Assembly (NCBI GenBank): GCA_010015745.1
Contig: ML978392.1
Coordinates: 1 to 19,818 of the forward strand
DNA length: 19,818 nt
Source of the DNA: Setomelanomma holmii
Taxonomy: Eukaryota > Ascomycota > Dothideomycetes > Pleosporales > Phaeosphaeriaceae
Direction: 5' to 3'
Shown here piece by piece: positions 7,819 through 16,878 of the stretch. Both the position numbers and the translations under genes were made by a program. Each line of letters starts with the position of its first letter. Within the stretch, counting starts at the first letter, position 1. The notes below the pieces were generated by a model. The model was not told the DNA's origin and did no database searches. It saw only the letters and a program-made list of their open reading frames with translations.

Positions 7819-10320
7819 ATGGACAATTGGGGCGACCCGTGGGCCGACAATGCCGACAAGACCAAATTTCCGACCAAGAGCGAGGTGACCTCACCCCTGC
7901 CACCGACCTTCGCGCCTGCTCCTGCACTCCTGAATGGCATCCTCGACGATGCGGGCTGGGGCAACGACGACGATGACTTCGGGGACTGGTCGAGTGCGCC
8001 AGCCAAGGAAGGAGCAGATGCGGCACCTGCCCAACCCATCATAACCGAGCCACACGCAGTTCACGACCCCTTGCAGCCGACCGAAGACGCGCAATGGGAC
8101 CTTGGGGCTGGGCTCGATAATCATGTGGCGCATGATGACGGCGGATGGGCGGAGGTAAATATGGAAGCGTCCAAGGAGCATGAGCAAGTCGTCTCGGAAA
8201 CATCAGACTCTTCGACAACAATACAAACGAATGAGCCCACTGAAGCCTCCTCGACCGCAGTTCACATACGTTTGCAGCCCGAAGACGACTCGTCTGCCCG
8301 CGCCTCAACTTCGCCATCTGAGACCAGCCATAACGATGTCCCGGTCGAATCACCCCGGACCTCCTATGAGGAAGATATTGGGTTGCGAAAGGACTCCACA
8401 GCAGAGGGGGAGCAAGAAGACTTCGTGAAGGTCAGCGAGGATAATCATACCGAGAGGGGAAATGAGACGTCCGACCTTTGTCATAGAAGAGACAGTGAGG
8501 GCAGCGACGACATCGAAGTTGATGCGCACGAGAATGGTGCGGAACATGAGAAGGAAGATGGGCATGATATCAACGCCGGAGTCGTTGACACGTCTGTATC
8601 ATCCAGTGTCGCGGTGGAAGAGGCGCCCGCAAGAGTCAGCGACCCTATCTCTATATCCTCAAGCAAAGCCGAGACGCCCGTAGTCGATTCGTGTCTAGTA
8701 AACCAGCTGTTTCCGGTCGCAAAGCAAGACGAAGTACTAGACGACGCGCCAGATGATCCCATCTTCTCCACATCAGCACGTAAGGCCTGGTACCGATTGA
8801 CTCGCAAGCAGACAATGAGGGAATATAACAGCGGCGGCAACGACGACAACTACGTCCGCGTCAACTGGGCGAACTCCACCATCAGAATAGAGGTAAATAA
8901 CATTGTCGGTATATGGGCGCGAGAGGATCGCATCTCTGGCACAGGTCCTGGTGCGCGGGCATCTTTCTACTGGGATACACCGGCGCCTACGGAGTCTGAG
9001 CTGACCGCAATGCACGCCCGCCAGAGATCCTCTGTGTCTATTGTCAGTCCCAATGTGCCAAAAGCAGGGATAATTCCTCCATCAACTACGAATGCGCCAG
9101 CAGCTTTCAATTGGAGTTCGCCATCTGCTTCGACCAACTCTTGGCATCCCGACAGCCCTGGCATGCGCACCACATCTTCGCCAATAGCACCCAGGCACCC
9201 GATTGTGACAACAGTGCAAAGACAAGAAGGGCGTGCTGTGTCGGTTGATCTTACGGCGCGTCAGCCAAACCAAGCAAACGACGCACGAACGTTGACTGCC
9301 AATGTTGAAACACCGGTTGCACCAAGTTTCATCGCACCTCCTGTGCAGAACACGACCGCAACCTCAACAACATCTGATCCATGGGGTGACCTCAGTGCTT
9401 TCGACTCAACTACAGCTGCCAATAACGAGCCTGTCGGTGCACCTGTCAATGCCGATGATGATGACGATTGGGGTGAGATGGTATCGAGCCCGACAGTGTC
9501 CACACCAACAGCAAGAGAGCCACCACCAGTACCCGCGTCACGAGATAACACAATCTCGACGACTCCAACGACACCTCAGTCGATAAAGAGCGCTGTGAAT
9601 CAGGACCAATCCCCAGAAACGATGCACGCTGCACCTATAGTGCGTCTGAGAAGCGCCATATCGCCAACGTCGGCCTTGTTCAAGGCGAACAGCTTCGTAC
9701 CACTTGGTGCTGAACAGGGTCCCATAGGACCAGGCAATTTGAAGCCTGCAAACAGACCCATCAGTACTACCGTCAGGAAAACAAGCGAAAAGCTGCAACC
9801 GACAGTAGAACATGAGTTTGCTGTAACGCCAATCGCATCCAAGGTGACGGCACAGGTGGACACGTCCAGCAATGTTGGTGTATGGGAACCCAGTGCGCAG
9901 CCTGTAAAAGAACAAGAGATCGAAAGTAGCGCGCCAGATTTGCTCGCAACTTCTTCAGTTGTAGCTTCGAATCGGCCTTCAACTCCACCTCCCAATATTG
10001 CTGCTGCAGCGCACTCAACTGTGGACCCCTGGGCTGACGCAGACTTCTCGTTTTTCGAAGCTGCAGCGCCTGTCGCGCCACCTACACACAAGGACAACTC
10101 GTCGGACTTATTCGCGGTTTTTCAAAGCCCTGCAAGGCCGACAAGTGCAGCTTCTTCATCGAAGCCTTTCACGCGATCGCCGCCCCGGAAGATAACCCCG
10201 CCACCAGTTCAGCCGCTCACTGGAGCGACAAATATGGCTCAGCGAAGGAAAGCAGAGGAAGATCAGATCGTTGAGCAGATTCTGAATGGTTTGCCTGATT
10301 TGAGCTACATGCTCCACTGA
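7819..10320 (+). CDS. Large disordered protein with DPW motifs, possible clathrin-adaptor accessory protein
   Basis: A single exon of 833 residues starting at a well-placed ATG (CACAACAATGGAC). Most of it is Ser/Thr/Pro/Asp-rich and low in hydrophobics. Repeated acidic-aromatic motifs stand out: DPWAD (6-10), DDDDFGDW (50-57), DPWGDLSAFD (520-529), DDDDDWGEM (546-554), DPWADADFSFF (736-746) and DLFAVF (763-768). DPW motifs bind the AP-2 alpha-ear, and acidic-FxD-F/W motifs bind AP-1 gamma-ear or GGA ears, so a vesicle-trafficking accessory role (epsin- or aftiphilin-like) is inferred, not shown. A compact folded-looking core at about 320-387 contains RKAWYRLTRKQTMREYNSGG, DDNYVRVNWANSTI and ARASFYWD, and the last 20 residues (IVEQILNGLPDLSYML) look conserved. 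No ENTH, ANTH, catalytic or membrane domain is seen. Confidence 0.8.
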   Translation: MDNWGDPWADNADKTKFPTKSEVTSPLPPTFAPAPALLNGILDDAGWGNDDDDFGDWSSAPAKEGADAAPAQPIITEPHAVHDPLQPTEDAQWDLGAGLDNHVAHDDGGWAEVNMEASKEHEQVVSETSDSSTTIQTNEPTEASSTAVHIRLQPEDDSSARASTSPSETSHNDVPVESPRTSYEEDIGLRKDSTAEGEQEDFVKVSEDNHTERGNETSDLCHRRDSEGSDDIEVDAHENGAEHEKEDGHDINAGVVDTSVSSSVAVEEAPARVSDPISISSSKAETPVVDSCLVNQLFPVAKQDEVLDDAPDDPIFSTSARKAWYRLTRKQTMREYNSGGNDDNYVRVNWANSTIRIEVNNIVGIWAREDRISGTGPGARASFYWDTPAPTESELTAMHARQRSSVSIVSPNVPKAGIIPPSTTNAPAAFNWSSPSASTNSWHPDSPGMRTTSSPIAPRHPIVTTVQRQEGRAVSVDLTARQPNQANDARTLTANVETPVAPSFIAPPVQNTTATSTTSDPWGDLSAFDSTTAANNEPVGAPVNADDDDDWGEMVSSPTVSTPTAREPPPVPASRDNTISTTPTTPQSIKSAVNQDQSPETMHAAPIVRLRSAISPTSALFKANSFVPLGAEQGPIGPGNLKPANRPISTTVRKTSEKLQPTVEHEFAVTPIASKVTAQVDTSSNVGVWEPSAQPVKEQEIESSAPDLLATSSVVASNRPSTPPPNIAAAAHSTVDPWADADFSFFEAAAPVAPPTHKDNSSDLFAVFQSPARPTSAASSSKPFTRSPPRKITPPPVQPLTGATNMAQRRKAEEDQIVEQILNGLPDLSYMLH

Positions 10321-10708
10321 TTACCACAATTTCTTTCCCTTTCACACAAAACCACGACATTGCATTTGTACGGCGTGGCGGTCTCGGCATATATGGAGTT
10401 CCTTATGGTACTGCCAGCAATTTGGCATTGGCGGACCTGTATATACCGCGTATCTCTAAGCATTCTGTTCTTTCACCAGTCACTTCATCTCCAGGACCTG
10501 CCAGGTGATTCCCTAAGCATCTCCCCTAAGCAGCCTTTCCGGCCCGTGCATTCACTGGTCAAAATTGCTCGTCACCTCTTCCATCGCGCGCGTGATACTA
10601 TTTCTTCGTCCATTTCCCCGCTAGAGCGATTGATCCTCAACACTTACACATCGTCATCGCATCAACCTCAATCCTAGCACACGAAATTTGTTCCCATTAC
10701 GTCCTCAT
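10321..10708. promoter_or_regulatory. Intergenic region with TATA-like element and pyrimidine-rich leader
   Basis: The 388 bp before the next ATG include TATATA at about 10440-10445 and a C/T-rich stretch toward the start codon (for example around 10570-10680), as is common in fungal 5' leaders. A short open frame crosses it, but it lacks any domain and looks incidental. Confidence 0.35.
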
Positions 10709-11518
10709 ATGGCAAGAACACCTCAACCTCACCATCAAGGGCCTTCTAGTGCATCTTCTCGTCCGAGCCACTCCACTCGTTCAAACAGTGGCATGATCAA
10801 CGGCTATCCCATCCCAGATGATGATGGGTTTTACATCATTGATTCCCACGGTCGACCTCGTCGCGCTGGATACCGCATCGATCCCGGTCCAAGACAGGCT
10901 GATGGCTCGGGATTTCAGGGGGACTTTATGCCTTGCGGACGATTTGCGCTCACAGGACGAAGGCGAGGAGGAACAGAACACGCATCTCCGCCAAATCATT
11001 CCAGTTCGCTGCCGTCGGGAAGTGGGCAGTCTGGCACGTGCTACACATCACAGGCGTCAGGCGGCGCGGAACTAATTCCTGGGAGTCGCAGGATCGGATT
11101 TGGACCAGCGTTTGACGCCCATCACGGTAGTTCACGCCCAGATGCCAGCACTAGTGATCCGAGCGCCCAGAATGCAGCGCGCCACCGGCCGGAGCATCGT
11201 GGGCAGCATACGGCTGATATCTGTCAGCATGCACGCTTCAACGAAGGCGCACATCTTGCCGAGATCATTCGGCATATAGATCCTGCAGATTCACGGTATC
11301 GAGAGTATACCAGGCGGCTGAGGGATATCTTGGACGATCATCATGCGGGGAATCCTGCCGGGGGCGATCAAGCGATAGAGTCCTTTGCAACTGGCTCGCG
11401 TCGTAGCCCAGCGGTCCTCTATCCACATCATGCGCAGACGCTTGGGTCAATTCCGGGGCCGGGGTATGAGTGGGCTGAGGAGGGTAGTGGACGGCGGCGA
11501 GGGCGAAGGCGTTGTTAG
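10709..11518 (+). CDS. Hypothetical disordered protein, intronless
   Basis: Encodes 269 residues from the first in-frame ATG (CTCATATGGCAAG). I do not recognise it. The composition is rich in Ser, Gly, His, Arg and Pro and probably disordered. A more ordered-looking piece at about residues 30-60 contains GYPIPDDDGFYIIDSHGRPR, and a helical segment follows near residues 182-213 (ARFNEGAHLAEIIRHIDPAD, then YREYTRRLRDILDDHH). The protein ends in a basic tail, GRRRGRRRC. No signal peptide or membrane segment is seen. It is on the same strand as the DPW-motif gene, 388 bp downstream, with its own likely promoter. It could be a lineage-specific protein; an unnoticed intron is possible. Confidence 0.65.
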   Translation: MARTPQPHHQGPSSASSRPSHSTRSNSGMINGYPIPDDDGFYIIDSHGRPRRAGYRIDPGPRQADGSGFQGDFMPCGRFALTGRRRGGTEHASPPNHSSSLPSGSGQSGTCYTSQASGGAELIPGSRRIGFGPAFDAHHGSSRPDASTSDPSAQNAARHRPEHRGQHTADICQHARFNEGAHLAEIIRHIDPADSRYREYTRRLRDILDDHHAGNPAGGDQAIESFATGSRRSPAVLYPHHAQTLGSIPGPGYEWAEEGSGRRRGRRRC

Positions 11519-11986
11519 GGGTTGTTGCAGAGCTTGGGGACGCGCATGTCGAGGGTTCGTGTCAAAAGCATCGATTCCAACGGCTGCAAGTACGTATCGC
11601 CGTACAACACCTTTGCTCCAGATTGCGCTATAAAAGTGTGACTGGTCTTGATGCGTCGGTAGTCAGCGATGAAACTCTCCAGCGTTACCTAAACCAGAGT
11701 GAAAGTGTCGCCGGTCGGTAGAGCCCACGACTAGTACGAGGCAGTATGATTGTCGATATAAGGTTACTTGCGCCATAGGTCCTGCCTTTACAATGTATGT
11801 TCACGTCTTCATACATCATGCCTATATGTTCAAATTTGACCAATTCCTTTCAGGACGAGCAGGCATTTCGTGAATTTGCATTCAAGTGAAATCTCGCATG
11901 GGGCACAAAGGTAAACATCTCTACTTCGAATAACCCACTTCGTTAAGTGATTGATAGAAGCGAAGAATTCACCAATTTTCCTGTCA
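11519..11986. promoter_or_regulatory. Intergenic region upstream of the scytalone dehydratase-like gene
   Basis: Contains a good TATAAAAG at 11629-11636, about 350 bp before the next ATG. I searched here for the missing N-terminal exon of the dehydratase (a helix with a DW motif) and did not find one; all frames are broken by stops between about 11720 and 11950. Confidence 0.35.
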
Positions 11987-12424
11987 ATGGCAGCGCCAGA
12001 GATAGTCGCAGACTACTCTGGCTTCCCTGCCGTCGGAAGAATCACGCGCACCGATCCTGAAACTTGGTTCAAGGCGGCCTTTGGTGAGGGTAAACTCGGA
12101 AATCCTGATGATCAGTCACGCATGTCTAAATGAGTTGTCCATATGTTATCATATACTTACGACTGTTGCGAGATAGTCAAGACGCAACACCTCGTTGGCG
12201 CTAGCACATTCACTCGCACCAGCGAAACGGAAGCCAAGGACACTTGGCAAGTTCGCGCAATCCACACAAGAACGCTTAACAACTGTGAATTCAATCAGTG
12301 GGATAGTAGTGGTTTCTTGGAGCAGACATATTTGAAGATCGATGGGGTGTGGAAGTTTGGGGGTTGTAGACCGTATGAAGAGCTTGCGGAGATGGTGAGG
12401 CATGATCATGTTATCGGTGTTTGA
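11987..12424 (+). CDS. Scytalone dehydratase-like protein, N-terminally short
   Basis: Two exons, preferred model 11987-12119 and 12177-12424, 126 residues. The C-terminal half matches the scytalone dehydratase/SnoaL-like fold: KTQHLVGAS, then WQVRAIHTR, then YLKIDGVWKFGGCRPY. The family dehydrates scytalone and vermelone in DHN-melanin synthesis, but several relatives act elsewhere in secondary metabolism. By comparison with the rice-blast enzyme from memory, the His of KTQH, the His of RAIH and the Tyr of VADYSGF are kept; the N-terminal helix with the catalytic Tyr-Asp pair is absent, and the substrate-binding Asn near SSGFLEQ is not in place. The usual length is about 170 residues. The favoured intron (12120-12176, 57 nt) is GC-AG, because it keeps GKLGNPDDQS before LKTQH; the in-phase GT-AG alternative (12090-12176) deletes that segment. 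It may be a divergent or degenerate paralogue; melanin function is unlikely. Confidence 0.7.
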
Positions 12425-12980
12425 GAGAAGTATGGGACATCAGAGAGAGGGGGGTTCAGGTTGTGGCAACAGGAGGAGGGGTGATCGGTGTGTTGATCAG
12501 GGCGATGTCCTTATTTCCAGTCGTAACTGCCACTCCCAATTGTCCTGCTTCTCCAACAACCTACTCCACCCCAGCACTTCGTATCTACTGCTCCACGTCC
12601 GTATTTGCTCTCGGGCTGACAAATCTTCACTTCAATTTTATCATCAAAGCTGCGAAGTGGTCAACAACGCCTCTGGCAAGGCTGCGCTTCAGCCTCATCG
12701 TAACCTGGCAATTGCGCCCCGCCCCAGAGGTCCTTCATGTATCCTGCCACCAATGATGTGTACCTACATTCAGTGGCTTGTACCGGGGCTGCCTTCCCGT
12801 ATTGGCATTCGCCAATATGTATTCCTTCGACTTGGCAGCCCTTTGCGGCCCCATGCTTCTGCTTCAGCCTGATGCAGCCTTTGGTGCTATATGATGGTGG
12901 TATCCCGAAGGCTAGCTTGACTGTCTTGAAGCAAACCATTTCCCTACATTTCGCCGTCAGCCTCATCTGTTATTGAAATC
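12425..12980. other. Intergenic region before the membrane-protein gene
   Basis: These 556 bp show no domain-bearing frame on either strand. Overlapping short frames exist (for example minus 12966-12661, Cys-rich by chance). The region probably carries the 3' end of the dehydratase-like gene and the promoter of the gene at 12981. No clear TATA box or repeat was seen. Confidence 0.35.
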
Positions 12981-14363
12981 ATGGGCAATAGCTTCGGCTT
13001 CCTGCACACCTCTGAAGGCGGCTTCCAATTCACTGTAGTCAATGCTTGCAAGGCTGAGGGTATAGATCTGGACCAAGCATGCAGCCTGACTTTCGGCAAC
13101 GATCGTAGCCTTACGTCCATTGGGAATGTCACGAGAGGCCACATGAAACCACAACCAGGGATAGCAGGGGTTGGGATATGGTTTGCTATGATGGTGTTCT
13201 ATGGTATAATTGCTGTCGCCTTGGTATTCGTCGTTCTTGAAACCTTGTCGAGGTCAACTAAGCCGTAGGTCCCCCAACGAGATGCGAATTGATGCATACT
13301 GACGTAGGTACATAGGGATTCCGCCGCCTTCGCGTTTTTCAAAGACACACCGATCAATGACCCAGAGAACATACGACGAGGCAGACGGCGAAAACGAGAT
13401 ATCTTCCGCGCAGCCGGCCGCACCTTCGTCCTCGGTGCAGCGGACACACAGACCATCTTCGTCGGCGCTTTCCTACTTGGCTTCGCAGGCCAAAGCAAAT
13501 GCCAATTAACAAGCTACCACTTCACCGTCGCTGTCAACCAAATGATGATCGCCTTGTCCGTCATCACCTTTTCCGTCGCTCTCGTCCGAACATACTGGCG
13601 CAACCCTCTCGCTGCGGGTTTCCGCCTTTTACTCTCCTTCGGCGCCTTCGTGGGCGTGGGACTTACTATCTTCAGGAAAGCTAACTACGCCCCCGACTGG
13701 CCACCCCCATCAACTCGGAAAGACAGTGCCATTCTCTTGCCGGTCGCATGTCTTCTAGAGACCAACTTGCGTACACGAGCTGAAGAAGAAGCTGAAAAAA
13801 GCAACGCAGATCTCGGCTTCGGCAGCTCGACGACATGGCCATTTGAGCGCTACTTCTTCATCGCGCTCATTGTCGCGTTTCTAATAGCGCATCTCAGCGT
13901 GCCCATACGCTACGCCGAGAGATCCCGCGCCAATTCCATACCCGCAAAATGGACACGGTTCCGGGGCTGGATCACTGTCGTATACTGGTTCTCCATGCTC
14001 GCTCCTCCAACTTTCGTCTCCGTATGGTGCTGGATCAAAGTGTACAAGACGCGCGACTGGGTGAAACAATCGGGCTGGATGGAAACGCCCAACACCGAGT
14101 TTGTGATTTGGGATTCTGGGCAGTTGATTGCAGTTGGTGTGCTGATTACTGTTGTGATTAATATGTTGACGGAGACTTGGAAGAGGGAAGAAAAAGATGC
14201 GGGCGTAGCGCGGCCGGGATCACGAGCTTTTGAGCCGCTGAAAGGTGCAGATGGGGCGAGTGGGTATGGAGAGAGGGGTTCGGTGAACGAGTATGCGATG
14301 GAGCCGGTGGGATATAGTGCGCAGACTGGGTACGAGGGTTATCACGATTATTCGAGACGCTAA
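12981..14363 (+). CDS. Polytopic membrane protein of a fungal uncharacterised family
   Basis: Two exons (12981-13264 and 13316-14363) give 443 residues. The 51-nt intron starts GTAGGT, has the branch CATACTGAC, and ends ACATAG; of two nearby AGs only the second keeps the frame, giving STKPDSAAFAFFKDTP. The N-terminus is outside-facing in style (FLHTSEGGFQFTVVNAC) followed by QPGIAGVGIW and a first membrane segment, then LGAADTQTIFVGAFLLGFAG, CQLTSYHF and further segments near 13542-13690, 13850-13900, 13970-14040 and 14110-14165. The combination of PxIAGxG, DTQ..G and C.LTSYHF is shared by many Pezizomycotina membrane proteins of unknown role. The cytosolic tail is polar and Tyr/Gly-rich. The start has A at -3 and G at +4. 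It converges on the MFS gene with a 216-bp gap. Confidence 0.85.
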
Positions 14364-14579
14364 AAAATGGTGGCGAGGACGTGTGGTAGTATGTTACGAT
14401 CGCGATGCTTGAACTTTCGGTGGAGAGGATGTAAGTACTTCGTTTCTTCAAAAGCCAAATCGGAACACAGGAGGATTGATTGAGCGTGATAGCCTTATTC
14501 TTACTGCTGCACTTCTTTTTTCTCGCTCTTCATGTCTGCTTGCTTGTAAGGCCCAAATTGAAATGCGTAGCACAACTTT

Positions 14580-16387
14580 TCAATGTGTGTTGCGAAATCC
14601 AGCATTATACGCGAATAAACTTGCCACAATCGCCATCCCCGCTATCCCTGTACTCGCCGCGAACGAGTACCTTATTCCATCGTAGTACACTAGCCTCGCC
14701 TTGAGTTGGATGTCGGGGGGTAGATCCCTTAGTGCGGTGACAGAATGTCGTATACTGTCAATGATCTAAAATTGTTAGTCCTAACGACCAGCCATTGTGA
14801 ATTAGCTTGGAATACCTTGTCCTGATCGGGTATCCCGGCAAGTGCGCCGTGAAGACGCGAGCTCAACGTATTTTGTACGATTGAAGCGGTAATAGCGACG
14901 CCCCATACACTGCCAAGGGAGCGAATGAGGTAGACCGTCGATGCGGAAACTGCGTGGTCTTGCTAGTTGTCAGCATCTGTGTAGCATATGTATTGGCAAT
15001 ACTTACCCGCATGATCGAAAGATGCAAGCGTCGTGAATAATGTCGCTGGATAAATGATACCTTGCCCTAGATTTGCGGGAAATATTAGAACAAGGTATTT
15101 CCATGTACTATCGTAGAACGACAGACTCGTCACCAAGTCATTCCCAACCGTCATCAACACAGCTCCGATCTTGACAAGTGTGAGCAGCTTGCCCCAGCGC
15201 GACATCACAACGCCAGCAATCACGCCGCCTATGGGTGTTGCAAGTGATGGGATGGCCAGACGTGCACCAGCTTTGGTTGCGGAGTCTTTCAGCACGACCT
15301 GGAAAAAGAGGGGCAGCATGAAAAGGTATGCGTATGCTGCTGTGCCTGCACATACGTTGGCGGTCTGTATGGCGATTGGATTTCGACCGCGTAGTTGGCG
15401 CAGCGGGATCACCGGAATAGTTGTCGTGCGAGCCTCAACCCACATGAAAATGGCCAGTAAGACAATACTTCCTACGAGCGAGCCGATCACGCAGCCACTA
15501 CTCCAGGGCAGCTCATTCCCGCCTAGACTGAGACCGACAAGTTGAATAGAAATCGCAGTAACGAGTAGCAGAGCCCCGGCGAAATCGACTTTTGCTTTGA
15601 TGTCGGACCAGGTTGGGTGCATTTCTAGTGGATTCTTAATCACGAGCCAGCCGGTGAAGAGGGCGAGAGCGGAGATTGGAACTTGCAGGAGGAAGCACCA
15701 ACGCCTGTTTTTGACTTTAGTGGGCTGAATGATATGGTTGCGAAAATGTTGCCCACGTACCAGCCGATGGAATCTGCGATGGAACCGCCAAAGGAGGCGC
15801 CGCAGATGGCACCAAAGCCGAACATAGAGTTCTGAAGGGCCTGGTACATGCCTCGCTTCTTGAAGGGTATCATGTCAGAATTCACAATTGTGGCTGCCTG
15901 TTATCAGTCTCTTTGGCAGGTCGTAGCAATTGCTAATAGTACCCATGGTCATTAGTCCACCGCCTCCGAAGCCAGTCAATGCTCTCATCACATTCAGAAG
16001 CACGATATTTGTGGCAAGTCCACATCCCAAGCATCCAGCAGCAAATGTGATGGTCGATACGAAGAAACACACGCGTCGTCCAAATATATCCGAAAAGCGG
16101 CCGTATAGCGGTTGAAATGCAGTACTGGTCACCAAGTAGGACGTTGTCAGCCAACTGGCAGTGTTGGCGGCATCAAACTCGCTGCTGATGACGGCGTATG
16201 TGGCTGCTGTGATGGTGCCGTCGAATCCATAGAGGAAGACATTGGCGAAGATGGCAAGTTCGATCCAGTAGAAGTGTCGTGGTGGGGCCCAATTCTCTTC
16301 AGTTGGGGGCTTGAGAAGTGGTGTGTCTTCTTGTGGTTCAGGATTGTCGCTCTCAACGTAAAGATGGTCTGAAGTCATGGTGTTCAT
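14580..16387 (-). CDS. MFS transporter, DHA2/14-TM type, vacuolar amino-acid-transporter-like
   Basis: Five exons on the minus strand: 16387-15943, 15893-15761, 15704-15007, 14958-14816 and 14765-14580; 534 residues. Introns are 49, 56, 48 and 50 nt (GTACTA, GTACGT, GTAAGT, GTATTC donors; branch sites CTGAT, CTAAA, CTGAC, CTAAC). Splicing restores family signatures: MTMATIVNSDMIPF, ADSIGWRWCFLLQVP, FDHADHAVSASTVYL and IIDSIRHSVTAL. MFS motif A is GRFSDIFGRR at about residues 96-105, followed by RALTGFGGGGL. VDFAGALLLV and QLVGLSLGGNELPW are typical of the fungal group containing S. pombe Fnx1 and yeast VBA transporters. It should export drugs or basic amino acids across the vacuolar or plasma membrane by proton antiport; substrate is not predictable. 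The second ATG (M4, at 16378) has the better context, so the N-terminus may be 3 residues shorter. It is divergent from the arylsulfotransferase-like gene. Confidence 0.92.
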
Positions 16388-16878
16388 ATGGCGAGTTCGA
16401 AGTGGTTGAGGCGATGGATCTAGATATAGCGGCTTTTCGCGAATTGAGCAACGTGTCGAAGGTGCTGACAGCTCTGCTGGCGTGTATGTCAAGAAACATG
16501 ACTATGTACATTCAACCAGGAGTCAGACACATTTTTCCCGCCAGGGTCATGACGCTGTGCTTTGCAAATGCTAGCACGGCGGATGCGCCATGAACGCCGT
16601 TGTCCCACATCAACAGGGGCATACATCGTGACATGCCGATCGTACCTTTCTTGGTATATCGAAAGAGACGAGCACGCAATTCCAGCGAGTGTTGACGTTC
16701 GAAAGAGCCATTTTGACGGGTAGAGAACGAGAACCCCGCGGCCGACGTCATCGGCACCCTACCAAACTTTGCTGCGAAGCGATCACGCCAAACCTAACAG
16801 CCATCGCGACTTCAAGCATAGGAAACTTTTATTGAGTCAATTATCCTAATCTTCTCAAGATGTCGCCCTTTCCCTTCG
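16388..16878. promoter_or_regulatory. Divergent promoter region between MFS and arylsulfotransferase-like genes
   Basis: A 491-bp gap between two outward start codons. It contains a TGAGTCA (Gcn4/CpcA/AP-1-type site) at 16833-16839, 40 bp before the plus-strand ATG, so it may lie in the leader instead of the promoter. An ATG at 16860 with A at -3 opens a 29-codon frame (16860-16949) that overlaps the start of the plus-strand gene in another frame. The frame of the minus-strand gene stays open up to 16492 without an ATG. Confidence 0.4.

Noticed and set aside
10360..10677. Plus-strand 105-codon frame before the gene at 10709
   Set aside because: Starts at a non-ATG codon, has no domain, and occupies a promoter and C/T-rich leader region.
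12402..12966. Several overlapping frames on both strands between the dehydratase-like and membrane-protein genes
   Set aside because: No homologous motifs; Cys-rich composition of the minus frame is compatible with chance.
15875..15942. Read-through of MFS exon 1 (ending SHNCEF)
   Set aside because: This is intron sequence; splicing restores the family motif MTMATIVNSDMIPF.
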